64,000 nucleotides of DNA from Rhodospirillaceae bacterium (GTDB taxonomy: Bacteria; Pseudomonadota; Alphaproteobacteria; Rhodospirillales; Rhodospirillaceae), in contig NSIP01000005.1 in assembly GCA_002737725.1 (NCBI GenBank), forward strand, positions 1 to 64,000. The letters are read 5' to 3'. Positions within the stretch are counted from its first letter, which is position 1. Every line of letters begins with the position of its first letter. Both the position numbers and the translations under genes were made by a program. Below the pieces are notes generated by a model, which saw only the letters and a list, made by a program, of their open reading frames with translations, did no database searches and had not been told where the DNA came from. Positions 50,898 through 60,188 of the stretch are shown here, piece by piece.

Positions 50898-51893
50898 TTA
50901 ACCTCCCATCTTCGCTTCAATCAGCTCGATCAGTTCACCCGCCGTTCCCGCCACTGTCGCGACACGCGCGTTGCCATATGCCGTGCCACCCAGTTTTTGC
51001 GGGGTAGCCAGATATTTCAGCTTCAAGGCATCAAGGCTCTTCACATCGAAGCTGGTCATAGCCACACCCGGCGGCAACTGGCCCAGTGCGCTGGGTCGTG
51101 CTTTCGGTCCGCTGGGAAAGCCATCGAGTTGAAGCATGTTGCCATGCTGAGCCATGGACAACAGTGAGATCGTGTAAGCCGCCTCAGCCGGAGCCGCCTG
51201 GGCTGTTCGTGTCAACGTCGCCAAAGATGGATTGATGGGCTGGCGCATCATGTTGAACGCATCGGCATACCAACTGCGCATGGTTTCGATATCAGGCCCC
51301 GCCACCACCATAATAAAGGGCCTACCCACCAACGCGCCCGGCAACGGCAGCGAAGACTTCGTTCGGTCGCCAGTTTCAGTCGTGAGGTAGAGCACTTCTT
51401 CCGATGGGCCCTTCACTTGCATGGCGTGTATGGTCGGGTAACGCAACCCCAACGATGCAGGCTGGCCAATGAACTCGAAGGGCGAGTTTTTAAGGCGCGC
51501 ATGCAGCGCCTCGATGTCGTCAATAATAATCTCGATGGCGTTCCAGCCCCATGTGGTCAGCGCACGATATCCGGGCACCGGATCAACTGCAACAGCACGA
51601 ATGAAGACATCAGGATGTGCATCGGTACTGAAAACAATAAACGACCGACCGGCGCTGTTGGGTGCACCCCAACTGGCGGCCATCTCTTTGGTGACGTTGC
51701 CACGCTCGCGCACTTTTTGGTCGAGCCATTGGGTGTACCAGGCTTCGGTCTTGGCCAGATCGATGGCTCCGATGGTCGTTCCTCGGATACGCTCCAGTGT
51801 CGGCGCAGATTGGGTTGGCTGTGCGAGGGGTGTTTGCATTGTCGCCATCATCCACAAAACACTCGCAACCGCGATATGAAAAGACATTAGCAT
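50898..51893 (-). CDS. Secreted VOC-superfamily (glyoxalase/dioxygenase-like) protein
   Basis: A 331-residue protein with signal peptide (MLMSFHIAVASVLWMMATMQ, cleavage near AQP). It has two vicinal-oxygen-chelate halves: the first starts GTTIGAIDLAKTEAWYTQWL, the second GRPFIMVVAGPDIETMRSWY, each followed by a beta-beta-beta pattern. Metal ligands are not clear, so catalysis is uncertain. Its stop abuts the relic of trpE, implying that it once converged directly on trpE. Function unknown. Confidence 0.78.
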   Translation of the reverse strand: MLMSFHIAVASVLWMMATMQTPLAQPTQSAPTLERIRGTTIGAIDLAKTEAWYTQWLDQKVRERGNVTKEMAASWGAPNSAGRSFIVFSTDAHPDVFIRAVAVDPVPGYRALTTWGWNAIEIIIDDIEALHARLKNSPFEFIGQPASLGLRYPTIHAMQVKGPSEEVLYLTTETGDRTKSSLPLPGALVGRPFIMVVAGPDIETMRSWYADAFNMMRQPINPSLATLTRTAQAAPAEAAYTISLLSMAQHGNMLQLDGFPSGPKARPSALGQLPPGVAMTSFDVKSLDALKLKYLATPQKLGGTAYGNARVATVAGTAGELIELIEAKMGG

Positions 51894-51968
51894 GAGATTC
51901 CCCCCGACTCTGTTGCCTCATCTACCGCCACATCAAAGTAGACGAAGAATGCGCCAGAAAGAAGTGTC

Positions 51969-52813
51969 TCACAATAACGCTTTGATCGCGCTGGCAAACC
52001 GTCCTGAAATATCGGGCGCACGACCCAGGAATAACTCGGGCTCGATGACTTCCAACTCCATAACGGCAGGCTGGCCTTTATAGTCGACCAAATCCACCCG
52101 CGCGTAGGCGCACGGCGCGGGTGCTGCTGCCAGCGCCCGATCGGCCATTTCGAACTCTGCTGTTGTTGGAGTATGATCCAGCATACTCCAACCTTAGTAA
52201 GCATGAATGCGATACTCGCCTTCGCGCGGAACTTTGCGCACCGCGTAGCTAAAGTGGCCGCTGAAATAAATCAGCGACACTTCGCCGTGACTCGACACAC
52301 AAGGCTCAAACTGCCGCACCAACATATCATGGGCTTTGAGCAATTCCATGGCATGGGCGTGGAGTGCGGCGTCATCACAGTGAGCTTTCATTGCACCGCG
52401 TGCACCAACACCAATGGCGGGCTTGATCACCAGTTCGCCTGCCGGAATCGACGACCAATCAAACTTTTCAGATCCTTGCAGGATGATGGTGGTTGGCAGC
52501 ACATGAACCCCTTTCTGTCCAAGGCCGATCAGGTATTGCTTATGGGCATTCCAAGCAACGACAACGGCGAAATTTTGCAGGCGTGCGATGGCATCGACCT
52601 TACGCACCCTCTCCAGAAAAGCATCGGCATGGGCCGTGTAGTTCCACGGTATGCGAATAAGCTGGGCGGCGGCCCAATCGGTTGTGGTCGATTCCCACGG
52701 GGCAGCGTGCGCGGAAATATCAAATTCACCCAAAACCGCGATCAGTAAATGCGCTCAGGATCGGGCTTAGGCATGTTGGCTGCCGTGACCAGCAGCACAT
52801 CGGGCTTGGGCAT
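51969..52813 (-). pseudogene. ATP-grasp protein (RimK/glutathione-synthetase-like), broken twice
   Basis: Starts at ATG 52813, one base after the deacetylase stop, with MPKPDVLLVTAANMPKPDPE, then loses frame near 52745. The next frame (52733-52194) holds LIRIPWNYTAHADAFLERV, the ATP-site AGELVIKPAIGVGARG and VSLIYFSGHFSYAVRKVP. An in-frame TAA at 52194-52196 interrupts it, after which the same frame resumes with PCAYARVDLVDYKGQPAVME and ELEVIEPELFLG, the metal-binding end of the fold. Substrates of the intact parent are unknown. Clearly a decayed gene once coupled to the deacetylase. Confidence 0.85.
52167..52192. repeat. Perfect inverted repeat at the nonsense site of the ATP-grasp pseudogene
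   Basis: TTGGAGTATG and CATACTCCAA are perfect 10-base arms around a 6-base loop, immediately after the premature stop. The hairpin replaces the stretch expected between RIHA and HTPTT. Confidence 0.7.
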
Positions 52814-52814
52814 C

Positions 52815-53906
52815 TTAGTTCTTCACAAGCATTTGCGTCTTCATCGCCTGACGCCGAGCCACTTCCGTCAAGGGCGCAAGCACCAAGCCCTTGGCCGGTA
52901 AGCTGCTCATCCATTCGCTTAAAACCGAGAGTGCCACGTCATGCGGATGGCCGATGGCGATGGCCGTACCCCGTTGCCGGGCCACCTGCTCGACCAGTGC
53001 CAATTCCTTCAGCACGTCGTCTTCGCTTTGGATATTATCGAGGAACACATCGCGCTCGACATTCGGAACGCTCAACGCGCGTGCCAGTGATGGCCCAACA
53101 CTATTGCCTACGGATTTGGAATCGAGCCACAGCAATGCGCGCTGCTTCATGGCGCGCATCACAATATCCATCTTTGCCGGATCAGCAGTGAAGCGACTGC
53201 CCATGTGGTTGTTCACGCCCACATACCCAATCCAAGGGTCGAGCGCGGCCGATAAGCGCAACGCCACTTCCTCGTCAGTCAATTCTGTTGTTAAAGCCCT
53301 GGGGCCTGGGTTTTCTTTCGGATCAAAGGGCTCCATGGGCAAGTGAGCCAGCACTTCATGGCCTGCCTCGCACGCACGCAACGCCCAGGAGGATAAATTC
53401 GTGGCATAAGTCAGAAACGATAGCGTCAACGGCCCAGCCATCTCTAAGGCTCGCTGACTGCGCACGCGGTCAAGGCCCATGTCATCAATCACAATGGCGA
53501 TCAGCGGTTTGTCACGCGGTGCATCAAAAGCCAACACATAAGCCTGCATCGGATTTTCAGGTTGGGGCATCGGCGTGGCCAGAACCGCAGCGGGTGGCTT
53601 GTCGAGAATACTCGGCGAGGCGATGGGCTCCTCAATGTCATCGGGCTCAGGCGCGACATCATAAATGGTGGCCACGATGGGCGGATAAAACGTCGGCGGT
53701 GAGGTGCGCGGCTTGGTCGGCGCAAACTATGGCTTAGCGGTCGCGACCTGCACCGGCTGGCGCGAGGTCACGTTCAACCAGGCGCCGAACACAAAGCCTA
53801 AACACGCCAAAACAATGGCGGCCACCGCTGCCAGCACCGGGTGAACGCCCAGAATACCAGCCTTGCTCTTGGTCGTGGCGGTGGGTTTTGGCTTGGGCAG
53901 ACTCAT
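52815..53906 (-). pseudogene. Divergent polysaccharide deacetylase, interrupted by an in-frame amber codon
   Basis: The full frame from ATG 53906 encodes 363 residues: a short basic N terminus, a membrane anchor (VLAAVAAIVLACLGFVFGAW), a Pro-rich stretch and a divergent polysaccharide deacetylase (YibQ-like) domain with IAIVIDDMGLD, GHEVLAHLPMEP, YVGVNNHMGSRFTA and AIGHPHDVALSVL. Codon 60 is TAG (53727-53729), with the frame continuing unchanged on both sides. A GTG at 53675 could restart translation and give a soluble 286-residue domain without the anchor. A relic of a second copy is at 50743. Confidence 0.85.
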
Positions 53907-54040
53907 GAATTGAACTTATGACTTTGAATCAGTGGCTTACCACTTTGCCGAGAAGGCCTTAAGAAGCTCTAAATAGTGCCCCGGCGTTCCTTGACGTAAC
54001 ACGCCCTGACCGGCATTTTAAACTCGAATAAGGAATTCAG

Positions 54041-54084
54041 GAGCATTTCCCGAGAAGTGGACGTCCACTTGGCGTGAGAAATGC
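54041..54084. repeat. Dispersed palindrome, family 3, copy 2
   Basis: GAGCATTTCCCGAG-AAGTGGACGTCCACTT-GGCGTGAGAAATGC. The central 16 bases are a perfect palindrome. It lies in the leader of trpG, 18 bp before its ATG, so it may affect expression of trpGDC. The remaining gap 53907-54040 shows nothing else. Confidence 0.8.
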
Positions 54085-54102
54085 GACCAGACAGAGAGCC
54101 CC

Positions 54103-54720
54103 ATGTATCTGCTGATCGATAACTATGACAGCTTTACCTACAACCTGTGGCATTTTTTAGGTGAGCTGGGGGCAGAGGTGGCTGTCCACCGCAACGATAA
54201 GATCACCGTGGCCGAGGCCGTGGCCCTGAAGCCTGCGGGAATTATTTTGTCGCCGGGGCCCTGTGACCCTGATCAGGCAGGCATTTGCCTGGACCTGATC
54301 AATCAAGCCACAGGCAAAATTCCGATCTTCGGTGTTTGTCTCGGCCATCAGGCCATTGGCCAGTCATTCCAGGGGCGTGTGGTACGCGCGTCCGCGCCCA
54401 TGCATGGCAAAGTCAGCGAGATCAGCCACACCGGACACTCCATGTTCAAAGATGTGCCGCGCCGCTTTAATGCCACACGCTATCACTCGCTGATCGTTGA
54501 GCGCGCCACCCTGCCCGGCCAACTTGAGATCACTGCCACGACTGATGACGGCCTGATCATGGCCGTGGCCCACAAGACCGAGCCCATTTTCGGCGTGCAG
54601 TTCCACCCCGAAAGCATCGCCTCGCAATACGGCCACCACATCCTGCGCAACTTCCTGATCACCACAGGCTTGAAAGCCCGCGACGTGCCAAAGACGGCGA
54701 ATACCGCCGCTGCGGCATGA
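54103..54720 (+). CDS. trpG: Anthranilate synthase component II (glutamine amidotransferase)
   Basis: Supplies ammonia to TrpE; members are often shared with aminodeoxychorismate synthase in folate synthesis. The 205 residues start [17 protein letters not shown] and have the nucleophile Cys in [11 protein letters not shown] and the His-Glu in [10 protein letters not shown]. It overlaps trpD by 4 bp (ATGA), and is followed by trpC, moaC and moeA in a coupled rightward run. Confidence 0.95.
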   Translation: MYLLIDNYDSFTYNLWHFLGELGAEVAVHRNDKITVAEAVALKPAGIILSPGPCDPDQAGICLDLINQATGKIPIFGVCLGHQAIGQSFQGRVVRASAPMHGKVSEISHTGHSMFKDVPRRFNATRYHSLIVERATLPGQLEITATTDDGLIMAVAHKTEPIFGVQFHPESIASQYGHHILRNFLITTGLKARDVPKTANTAAAA

Positions 54721-55739
54721 TCGACTTAAAACCCACACTTGCAAAATTGGCCGATGGCGCAGCTTTAAGCGAAGCCGATGCCGAAGCCGCGTTTGAAGCG
54801 ATCATGTCGGGCAACACTAGCCCTGCACAAATCGCAGCATTCTTGATGGCGATGCGTGTGCGCGGCGAGAGCGTGGATGAACTGACGGGTGCGGCGCGCA
54901 TCATGCGTGCCAATGCCCTGAAGGTGACCGCGCCCGCTGATGCCATCGATACCTGCGGCACAGGCGGCGACGCCTCGGGCACCTACAATATTTCAACCGC
55001 CGTAGCATTTGTAGTCGCTGGCTGCGGTGTGCCGGTCGCCAAACATGGTAACCGAGCGGCATCCTCCAAGTCGGGCACGGCCGATGTTCTCTCGGCGCTC
55101 GGCGTGAACCTTGATGCCGCGCCTGAGCTCATCGAACTCGCGATCACGCGCGCAAACATTGGGTTTCTCTTCGCCCAAAAGCACCACAGCACTATGAAGT
55201 ACGTGGCACCGGTGCGCGGCGAGTTAGGGTTGCGTACCATCTTTAACTTGGTCGGCCCGCTCTCAAACCCAGCCGGTGCCAAGAAACAATTGCTCGGCGT
55301 GTTCGCACACAAATGGATTGTTCCCATGGCCGAAACGCTGGGGCGCTTGGGCTCGACACGGGCTTGGGTGGTTCATGGCAGCGATGGCTTGGACGAACTG
55401 ACAACCACCGGCGTTTCGTTCGTAGCTGAGCTGAACAACGGCAAGGTGCGCACCTTTGATATCGCGCCCGAAGACGCAGGCTTGGCACGCGCCGAGCCTG
55501 CGACGCTCAAAGGCGGTGATGCGCAGCACAACGCCCAAGCATTGCGGAAAATTTTTGGCGGCGAGAAAAACGCCTATCGCGATATTGTGCTATTGAACGC
55601 GGCGGCGGCCCTCGTCGTCGCAGGCAAAGCCAATAATTTGCAAACAGGTGCGGCCTTCGCCGCAACAGCCATCGACTCAGGGCTGGCCAATAATGCACTC
55701 GATGCGCTGGTGGCTATCACGAACGGACATACACCATGA
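54717..55739 (+). CDS. trpD: Anthranilate phosphoribosyltransferase
   Basis: Joins anthranilate to PRPP. The 340 residues carry the PRPP motif [34 protein letters not shown] and the anthranilate-site stretch [16 protein letters not shown]. Overlaps both neighbours (4 bp each), so trpG, trpD and trpC should be made in fixed ratio. Confidence 0.96.
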   Translation: MIDLKPTLAKLADGAALSEADAEAAFEAIMSGNTSPAQIAAFLMAMRVRGESVDELTGAARIMRANALKVTAPADAIDTCGTGGDASGTYNISTAVAFVVAGCGVPVAKHGNRAASSKSGTADVLSALGVNLDAAPELIELAITRANIGFLFAQKHHSTMKYVAPVRGELGLRTIFNLVGPLSNPAGAKKQLLGVFAHKWIVPMAETLGRLGSTRAWVVHGSDGLDELTTTGVSFVAELNNGKVRTFDIAPEDAGLARAEPATLKGGDAQHNAQALRKIFGGEKNAYRDIVLLNAAAALVVAGKANNLQTGAAFAATAIDSGLANNALDALVAITNGHTP

Positions 55740-56557
55740 TTGCTCACATTGAGAGCGACACACTGGCCAAAATTTGCGCGCAAAAGCGCATTCGCGTTGC
55801 CGCACGTAAGCTTGAATTGTCGATGTCCGATGTCGAGGCCTTCGCGCGCAAAGCGTCAAAAGTGCGCGGCTTTGCCAAGGCGCTGACCGACGAAGTCAAC
55901 GTTGGTTCTTACGGGTTGATTGCCGAAATCAAAAAAGCCTCGCCTTCGGCTGGCCTGATCCGGGCCGATTTCGATCCGCCGATCCTCGCACAACTGTACG
56001 AACGCGGCGGAGCTGCGTGTTTGTCTATCTTGACTGAAGAAGATAACTTTCAGGGCCGCGACGAATACATTAATTCTGCCCGCGATGTCACGTCACTGCC
56101 CGTCTTGCGCAAAGACTTTATGCTCGACCCCTATCAGGTGGTCGAGGCGCGCGCGATCAATGCCGATTGCATTCTCATCATTCTCGCCGCCGTCGACGAC
56201 GCCCTAGCCTCCGAGTTAGAAGCCGCCGCGATTCATTATGGCATGGATGTGATTATCGAAGTTCACGACGCGCCGGAACTTGAGCGCGCGATGAAGCTTA
56301 AGTCGCCGCTGATTGGAGTGAATAACCGCAACCTTAAAACGTTAGTGACCGATCTCGCCACGACCGAACAGTTGGCGAAGTTACTACCAAAAGACCGCGT
56401 GCTGATTGCCGAGAGCGGTTTGAAAAAACCCGCCGACCTCACCCGCATGGCCCGCGTCGGCGCAAAGCGCTTCCTGATTGGCGAGTCACTGATGAAACAA
56501 GCCGATGTGCAAGCCGCCACCCGCGCGATCCTAACCAAAGAATCCGCGCATGCCTAA
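55736..56557 (+). CDS. trpC: Indole-3-glycerol-phosphate synthase
   Basis: Closes the indole ring in tryptophan synthesis. The 273-residue TIM barrel has [18 protein letters not shown] (catalytic Lys), [27 protein letters not shown] and [11 protein letters not shown], with [11 protein letters not shown] near the end. It overlaps moaC by 8 bp. trpA, trpB and trpF are not in the window. Confidence 0.96.
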   Translation: MIAHIESDTLAKICAQKRIRVAARKLELSMSDVEAFARKASKVRGFAKALTDEVNVGSYGLIAEIKKASPSAGLIRADFDPPILAQLYERGGAACLSILTEEDNFQGRDEYINSARDVTSLPVLRKDFMLDPYQVVEARAINADCILIILAAVDDALASELEAAAIHYGMDVIIEVHDAPELERAMKLKSPLIGVNNRNLKTLVTDLATTEQLAKLLPKDRVLIAESGLKKPADLTRMARVGAKRFLIGESLMKQADVQAATRAILTKESAHA

Positions 56558-57035
56558 AAAGAAATCCCTCACCCACTTCGATGCCAAGGGCAACGCGGTG
56601 ATGGTTGACGTCTCAGCCAAGGCCGCAACCATGCGCGAGGCCGTGGCGAAGGGTTCAGTGGTGATGGAGCCCGCGACGCTGAAACTGATTCAAAGCCGCA
56701 AGGTAAAAAAGGGCGACGTGCTAGCCGTTGCCCAGTTGGCGGGCATTATGGCCGCTAAGCGCACACCCGACATCATCCCGCTGTGCCATCCACTCGCGCT
56801 GTCATCGGTGAACGTGGAATTAAGCTGCGATACCAAACGCCACGCCGTAGATATTGTCGCAACTTGCAAAGTGACAGGTACGACGGGCGTGGAGATGGAA
56901 GCGCTCACCGCCGTCAGTGCTGCGGCGCTGACGGTCTATGACATGTGCAAATCTGTTGATCGCGGCATGACCATCACCAACGTCCGCTTGGTCAAAAAAT
57001 CCGGCGGTAAGTCCGGCACGTTCGTCGCCAAATGA
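56550..57035 (+). CDS. moaC: Cyclic pyranopterin monophosphate synthase
   Basis: Second step of molybdopterin synthesis. The 161 residues start [16 protein letters not shown] and contain [13 protein letters not shown] with [21 protein letters not shown] and the catalytic Lys-Asp pair in MCKSVDRGM. It provides cofactor for the molybdenum enzymes at 17426 and 34941. It overlaps moeA by 4 bp. Confidence 0.96.
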   Translation: MPKKKSLTHFDAKGNAVMVDVSAKAATMREAVAKGSVVMEPATLKLIQSRKVKKGDVLAVAQLAGIMAAKRTPDIIPLCHPLALSSVNVELSCDTKRHAVDIVATCKVTGTTGVEMEALTAVSAAALTVYDMCKSVDRGMTITNVRLVKKSGGKSGTFVAK

Positions 57036-58225
57036 TCTCCGTCACCGAGGCGCGGGCGAAAATTGTTGCGGCCCTCGCGCCTGTGAGCCGTGAAGACATC
57101 GCCGTGATGGACACGCTTGGTCGTGTTCTGGCGACCGATGCTATGGCGCGCATTACCCATCCCGGTGCAGATGTCTCGGCCATGGACGGTTACGCGGTGC
57201 GAACCGCCGACGCCACAATGGGTGCTGTTTTGTCGTTGGTTGGAACGTCTGCGGCCGGCCACCCCTGGGCGGGCACGGTTGGCGCTGGCCAGGCTGCTCG
57301 GATTTTCACCGGTGCTTATGTTCCGCAAGGTGCCGATGCGGTAGTGATTCAGGAGGACATCACCTCAACCGGCAGCAACGTCACCATCAATGAAGCAGCG
57401 AGCATAGGCCGACACATTCGCCCCTTGGGCCAAGATTTCAAAACCAATGAGACGATTTTGCGCACGCCCAAGCGCCTGACGGCGCGCGATGTCGGTTTGC
57501 TGGCCGCCATGAATTTTCCATTGGTGTCGGTTTACAAGCGCCCACGCATTGGCGTGCTCTCGACGGGTGATGAAGTGGTGATGCCGGGCGATGACGTAAA
57601 ACATGGCCAGTTGGTTTCGGCTAACGGCCCAGGCCTGTGCGCATTCATCGCCTCGCAAGGCGCGGCACCCGTTCACTTGGGCATTGCGCGGGACGATGAG
57701 TCCTCGCTCAAGGCCATGGCAGATACCGCGACAGATTTAGATATGCTGGTCACGTCGGGTGGCGTCTCGGTTGGTGATCACGATCTGATCGCACGTGTGC
57801 TGGGTGCGAATGGCCTCACGGTTGCCCTTCACAAAATCGCCATGCGCCCCGGCAAGCCTTTATTGTTTGGCAGTCTCAAAGGCACGCCGTTTTTTGGCCT
57901 GCCGGGCAGTCCCGTTTCGGCCATGGTTTGTGCGATTCTTTTTTTGGGGCCCGCGCTTGAAAAAATGCAGGGCTTACATGGTGCCGCACCCACAACAACC
58001 AAAGCCAAGCTCGGTGCGGCACTGAAGGCTAATGACAAGCGCGAAGATTATTTGCGCAGTGCGTTGTCGCGCGATGCCAACAGCGATCTCATCGCCACGC
58101 CATTCCCGAAACAAGACAGCGGCATGATCTCAAGCCTCGCACACGCCGATGCCCTGCTAATCCGTGCACCCTTTGCCCCCGAAGCCAAAGTGGGCGAGCA
58201 AGTGGATGTGATTGTGTTGGGATAG
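57032..58225 (+). CDS. moeA: Molybdopterin molybdenumtransferase
   Basis: Inserts molybdate into molybdopterin-AMP. The 397 residues have the N-terminal domain (with [11 protein letters not shown] and [14 protein letters not shown]), the MoCF-like central domain ([46 protein letters not shown]) and the C-terminal beta domain. Trp-moa-moe clustering ahead of lexA is typical of Alphaproteobacteria. Two palindromes begin about 30 bp after the stop. Confidence 0.96.
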   Translation: MISVTEARAKIVAALAPVSREDIAVMDTLGRVLATDAMARITHPGADVSAMDGYAVRTADATMGAVLSLVGTSAAGHPWAGTVGAGQAARIFTGAYVPQGADAVVIQEDITSTGSNVTINEAASIGRHIRPLGQDFKTNETILRTPKRLTARDVGLLAAMNFPLVSVYKRPRIGVLSTGDEVVMPGDDVKHGQLVSANGPGLCAFIASQGAAPVHLGIARDDESSLKAMADTATDLDMLVTSGGVSVGDHDLIARVLGANGLTVALHKIAMRPGKPLLFGSLKGTPFFGLPGSPVSAMVCAILFLGPALEKMQGLHGAAPTTTKAKLGAALKANDKREDYLRSALSRDANSDLIATPFPKQDSGMISSLAHADALLIRAPFAPEAKVGEQVDVIVLG

Positions 58226-58254
58226 GACGATTTATTCGTCATCTATTTTTTCTT

Positions 58255-58346
58255 GGTCATACTCGTGCTTGACACGAGTATCCAGGGTGGCGGTCTCAGG
58301 TCATTGCATTTACCTTGGGTTCTCGGGTCAAGCCCGAGAACGACAG
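58255..58346. repeat. Facing pair of family 1 palindromes (copies P6 and P7)
   Basis: P6 (58255-58290) runs GGTCATACTCGTGC to ATCCAGGGTGG; P7 (58312-58346) runs ACCTTGGGTTCTCGG to GAGAACGACAG. They are inverted copies separated by 21 bp. The spacer contains CTCAGGT, also found near the 3' end of the GIY-YIG cassette interior. Confidence 0.87.
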
Positions 58347-58416
58347 AAAAACGTGGAACACTATCACCGAGATCAGCCATCGTAACATATTCGCTGCCAC
58401 AGCAACACTTACAGCA

Positions 58417-58926
58417 ATGCGAATCTTAGTTGCACAACCTCAAGCTCAGGAGCCTGCACCCATGCTCGTCGATGCCCACATTCATAAGCTGTTCACCGAG
58501 TTGGAAGTCGTTTGGCGCTCGCGTGAATATTCGAAAATGCGCAGCTTCTGGGTGAAGAGCCTCGAAGCGCCGTTGTATCTGCCCGAGGAGCGCAAAGACT
58601 TCATCACATCATGGGCGCAGTTCGATGAATACTTCGTCGGCAATGCCAAAGCGATGCGCGACATCATCGTCACCTATCAGCCCCTCACCGTCATGCCGCT
58701 TTCGCAAAGCCAGAAGATTGTTGCTTTCGCTTTGGAATGGACGACGCAGATCGTGAACGAAACCAAACCCATTGGTGGCTCGGTGCGCGGCGTTGCGGTG
58801 ATCGAAAACGAAGCGGGCACATGGAAACTGCGCTCATACATCGAGGCCCCTTTAGCGCCAATCATGTATATGCGCGAATTGTACGAAACCGTGGCCAAAG
58901 AGCGTGGGTTCAAGCAGATCCCTTAA
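58417..58926 (+). CDS. Protein of unknown function, possibly exported
   Basis: About 169 residues from ATG 58417, or 154 from ATG 58462, which has AGGAG 10 bp upstream. An in-frame TTG at 58315 starts inside palindrome P7, and the first dozen residues it would add are only the translated repeat, so it is rejected. The body looks like a single compact alpha+beta domain, perhaps NTF2-like (helices at the start, then strands ending KLRSYIEAPLAP). A secretory signal before AQEPAP is possible but incomplete. The next gene follows 13 bp after the stop. Confidence 0.6.
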   Translation: MRILVAQPQAQEPAPMLVDAHIHKLFTELEVVWRSREYSKMRSFWVKSLEAPLYLPEERKDFITSWAQFDEYFVGNAKAMRDIIVTYQPLTVMPLSQSQKIVAFALEWTTQIVNETKPIGGSVRGVAVIENEAGTWKLRSYIEAPLAPIMYMRELYETVAKERGFKQIP

Positions 58927-58939
58927 GCTGGAGCACATA

Positions 58940-59276
58940 ATGCCCGCCCTGCCCCACCGCATCCTGATTGCCTTGGCTGCAACGCTCATCATGGCAAAGT
59001 CCGCCTTCGCGGCGGGCGCAAAAAAATAAACCCAGCGACTTCGATCTCGCCAACCCGCGTGATAAGTTATTGGTCTATGCGAAAATGCGCACGCGGCTGG
59101 ATGATGGCTTTGCCATTTGGCACCACAGCATTGACATGTTCGCGCTCACCGAGGGTGGCGTGGCGCGGGCACGCCTGCGCCCAGTGCGCGAGGTGTTGGG
59201 GCAATTCAACCCCATGTCGGCGCAACTGAACCGCTGGGACATAGTGACAGGGAATGCCGTGGCCGCAGCCCTGTAA
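58940..59276 (+). pseudogene. Small secreted protein gene with frameshift (perhaps a DUF1838 fragment)
   Basis: ATG 58940 with GGAG upstream begins a signal peptide (PHRILIALAATLIMAKSAFA), but the frame stops at TAA after a run of seven A (59020-59026). The +1 frame continues with SDFDLANPRDKLLVYAKMRT and LDDGFAIWHHSIDMFALTEG, ending at 59276. The domain resembles the start of DUF1838 proteins, which are longer, so the gene seems truncated too. Frameshift in a homopolymer could be a sequencing error. Confidence 0.55.
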
Positions 59277-59378
59277 CGAGCCCGGCACATGGTGCATATG
59301 ACGTTGCTGATAGTGCTGATCGCCGCCTGGATGGGCATTAACAAAAGCTTGTAATCGCTGGTAAAGAACAAGGGCGAC

Positions 59379-59408
59379 TTGACGTTTGGGTGAGAACTAA
59401 AGTAGAAC
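59379..59408 (+). promoter_or_regulatory. lexA promoter with overlapping SOS box
   Basis: GAAC-TAAAGTA-GAAC at 59394-59408 is an exact GAAC-N7-GAAC alphaproteobacterial LexA operator. It overlaps a sigma70-like promoter, TTGACG at 59379-59384 and TAGAAC at 59403-59408 (18-base spacer). LexA binding there would block its own transcription. Confidence 0.8.
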
Positions 59409-59495
59409 AAAGGAAGTTGCCCTTTTGTTCACGGGTTTTTTTCAGCGATTCGGCAGCCTGTGGATAGTTTATCAGCGATGGAGGCATTGACCCCT

Positions 59496-60188
59496 ATGCT
59501 CACCAAGAAACAGTACCAACTTTTGCTCCTGATTCGTGATCGGATGAACCGGGATGGTGTGGCCCCCTCGTTTGACGAGATGAAGGACGCCCTTCAGCTC
59601 AAGTCCAAGTCAGGCATCCACCGCCTGATTGGCTCATTGGAAGAGCGCGGGTTCCTGCGCCGCCTGCCCCATAAAGCCCGTGCGCTCGAGGTGCTGAAAC
59701 TGCCCGATTCGGCCAGCGACCGCCCGGCTAGCGGCTTTGCGCCCAATATTATTTCTGGCAACTTCGGCATCTCTGGGGCCACGGCCAAAACATCATCGCC
59801 GGTTGAAACGGTGGAACTTCCGCTCTACGGCAAAATCGCCGCTGGCACGCCTATCGAGGCCCTGCGCAATCCGCTGGAACATATCGGCGTGCCCGCAGGC
59901 TTGCTGGGCACCGGCGAACACTACGCGCTGACCATTGATGGCGATTCGATGATTGATGCGGGCATCAACGACGGCGACACGGTGCTGATTAAGCGCTGCG
60001 ACACCGCCGAGAACGGCTCCATCGTTGTGGCGCTGGTCGACAACGAAGAAGCCACATTGAAGCGCCTGCGCCGCAAAGGTGAGTCCATTGCCCTTGAGCC
60101 CGCCAACAAAAGTTACGAAACCCGCATCTTCGGCCCCGACCGGGTGAAGGTGCAGGGCAAGCTGGTGGGCCTGTATCGGAGGTATTAA
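59496..60188 (+). CDS. lexA: LexA repressor
   Basis: Repressor of the SOS response that cleaves itself when RecA is activated. ATG 59496 gives 230 residues; in-frame upstream starts at 59460 lack support. The winged-helix DNA-binding domain (1-65) includes [20 protein letters not shown]; the S24 domain has cleavage site Ala116-Gly117 (GKIAAGTP), nucleophile Ser151 in GDSMIDAGI and Lys189 in ATLKRL. GAAC-N7-GAAC upstream indicates autoregulation. Its stop overlaps the decayed end of comEC by 3-4 bp. Confidence 0.95.
   Translation: MLTKKQYQLLLLIRDRMNRDGVAPSFDEMKDALQLKSKSGIHRLIGSLEERGFLRRLPHKARALEVLKLPDSASDRPASGFAPNIISGNFGISGATAKTSSPVETVELPLYGKIAAGTPIEALRNPLEHIGVPAGLLGTGEHYALTIDGDSMIDAGINDGDTVLIKRCDTAENGSIVVALVDNEEATLKRLRRKGESIALEPANKSYETRIFGPDRVKVQGKLVGLYRRY

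Noticed and set aside
58315-58416. N-terminal extension of the unknown protein at 58417
   Set aside because: The extra residues are the translation of palindrome P7, a frequent annotation artefact with such repeats.
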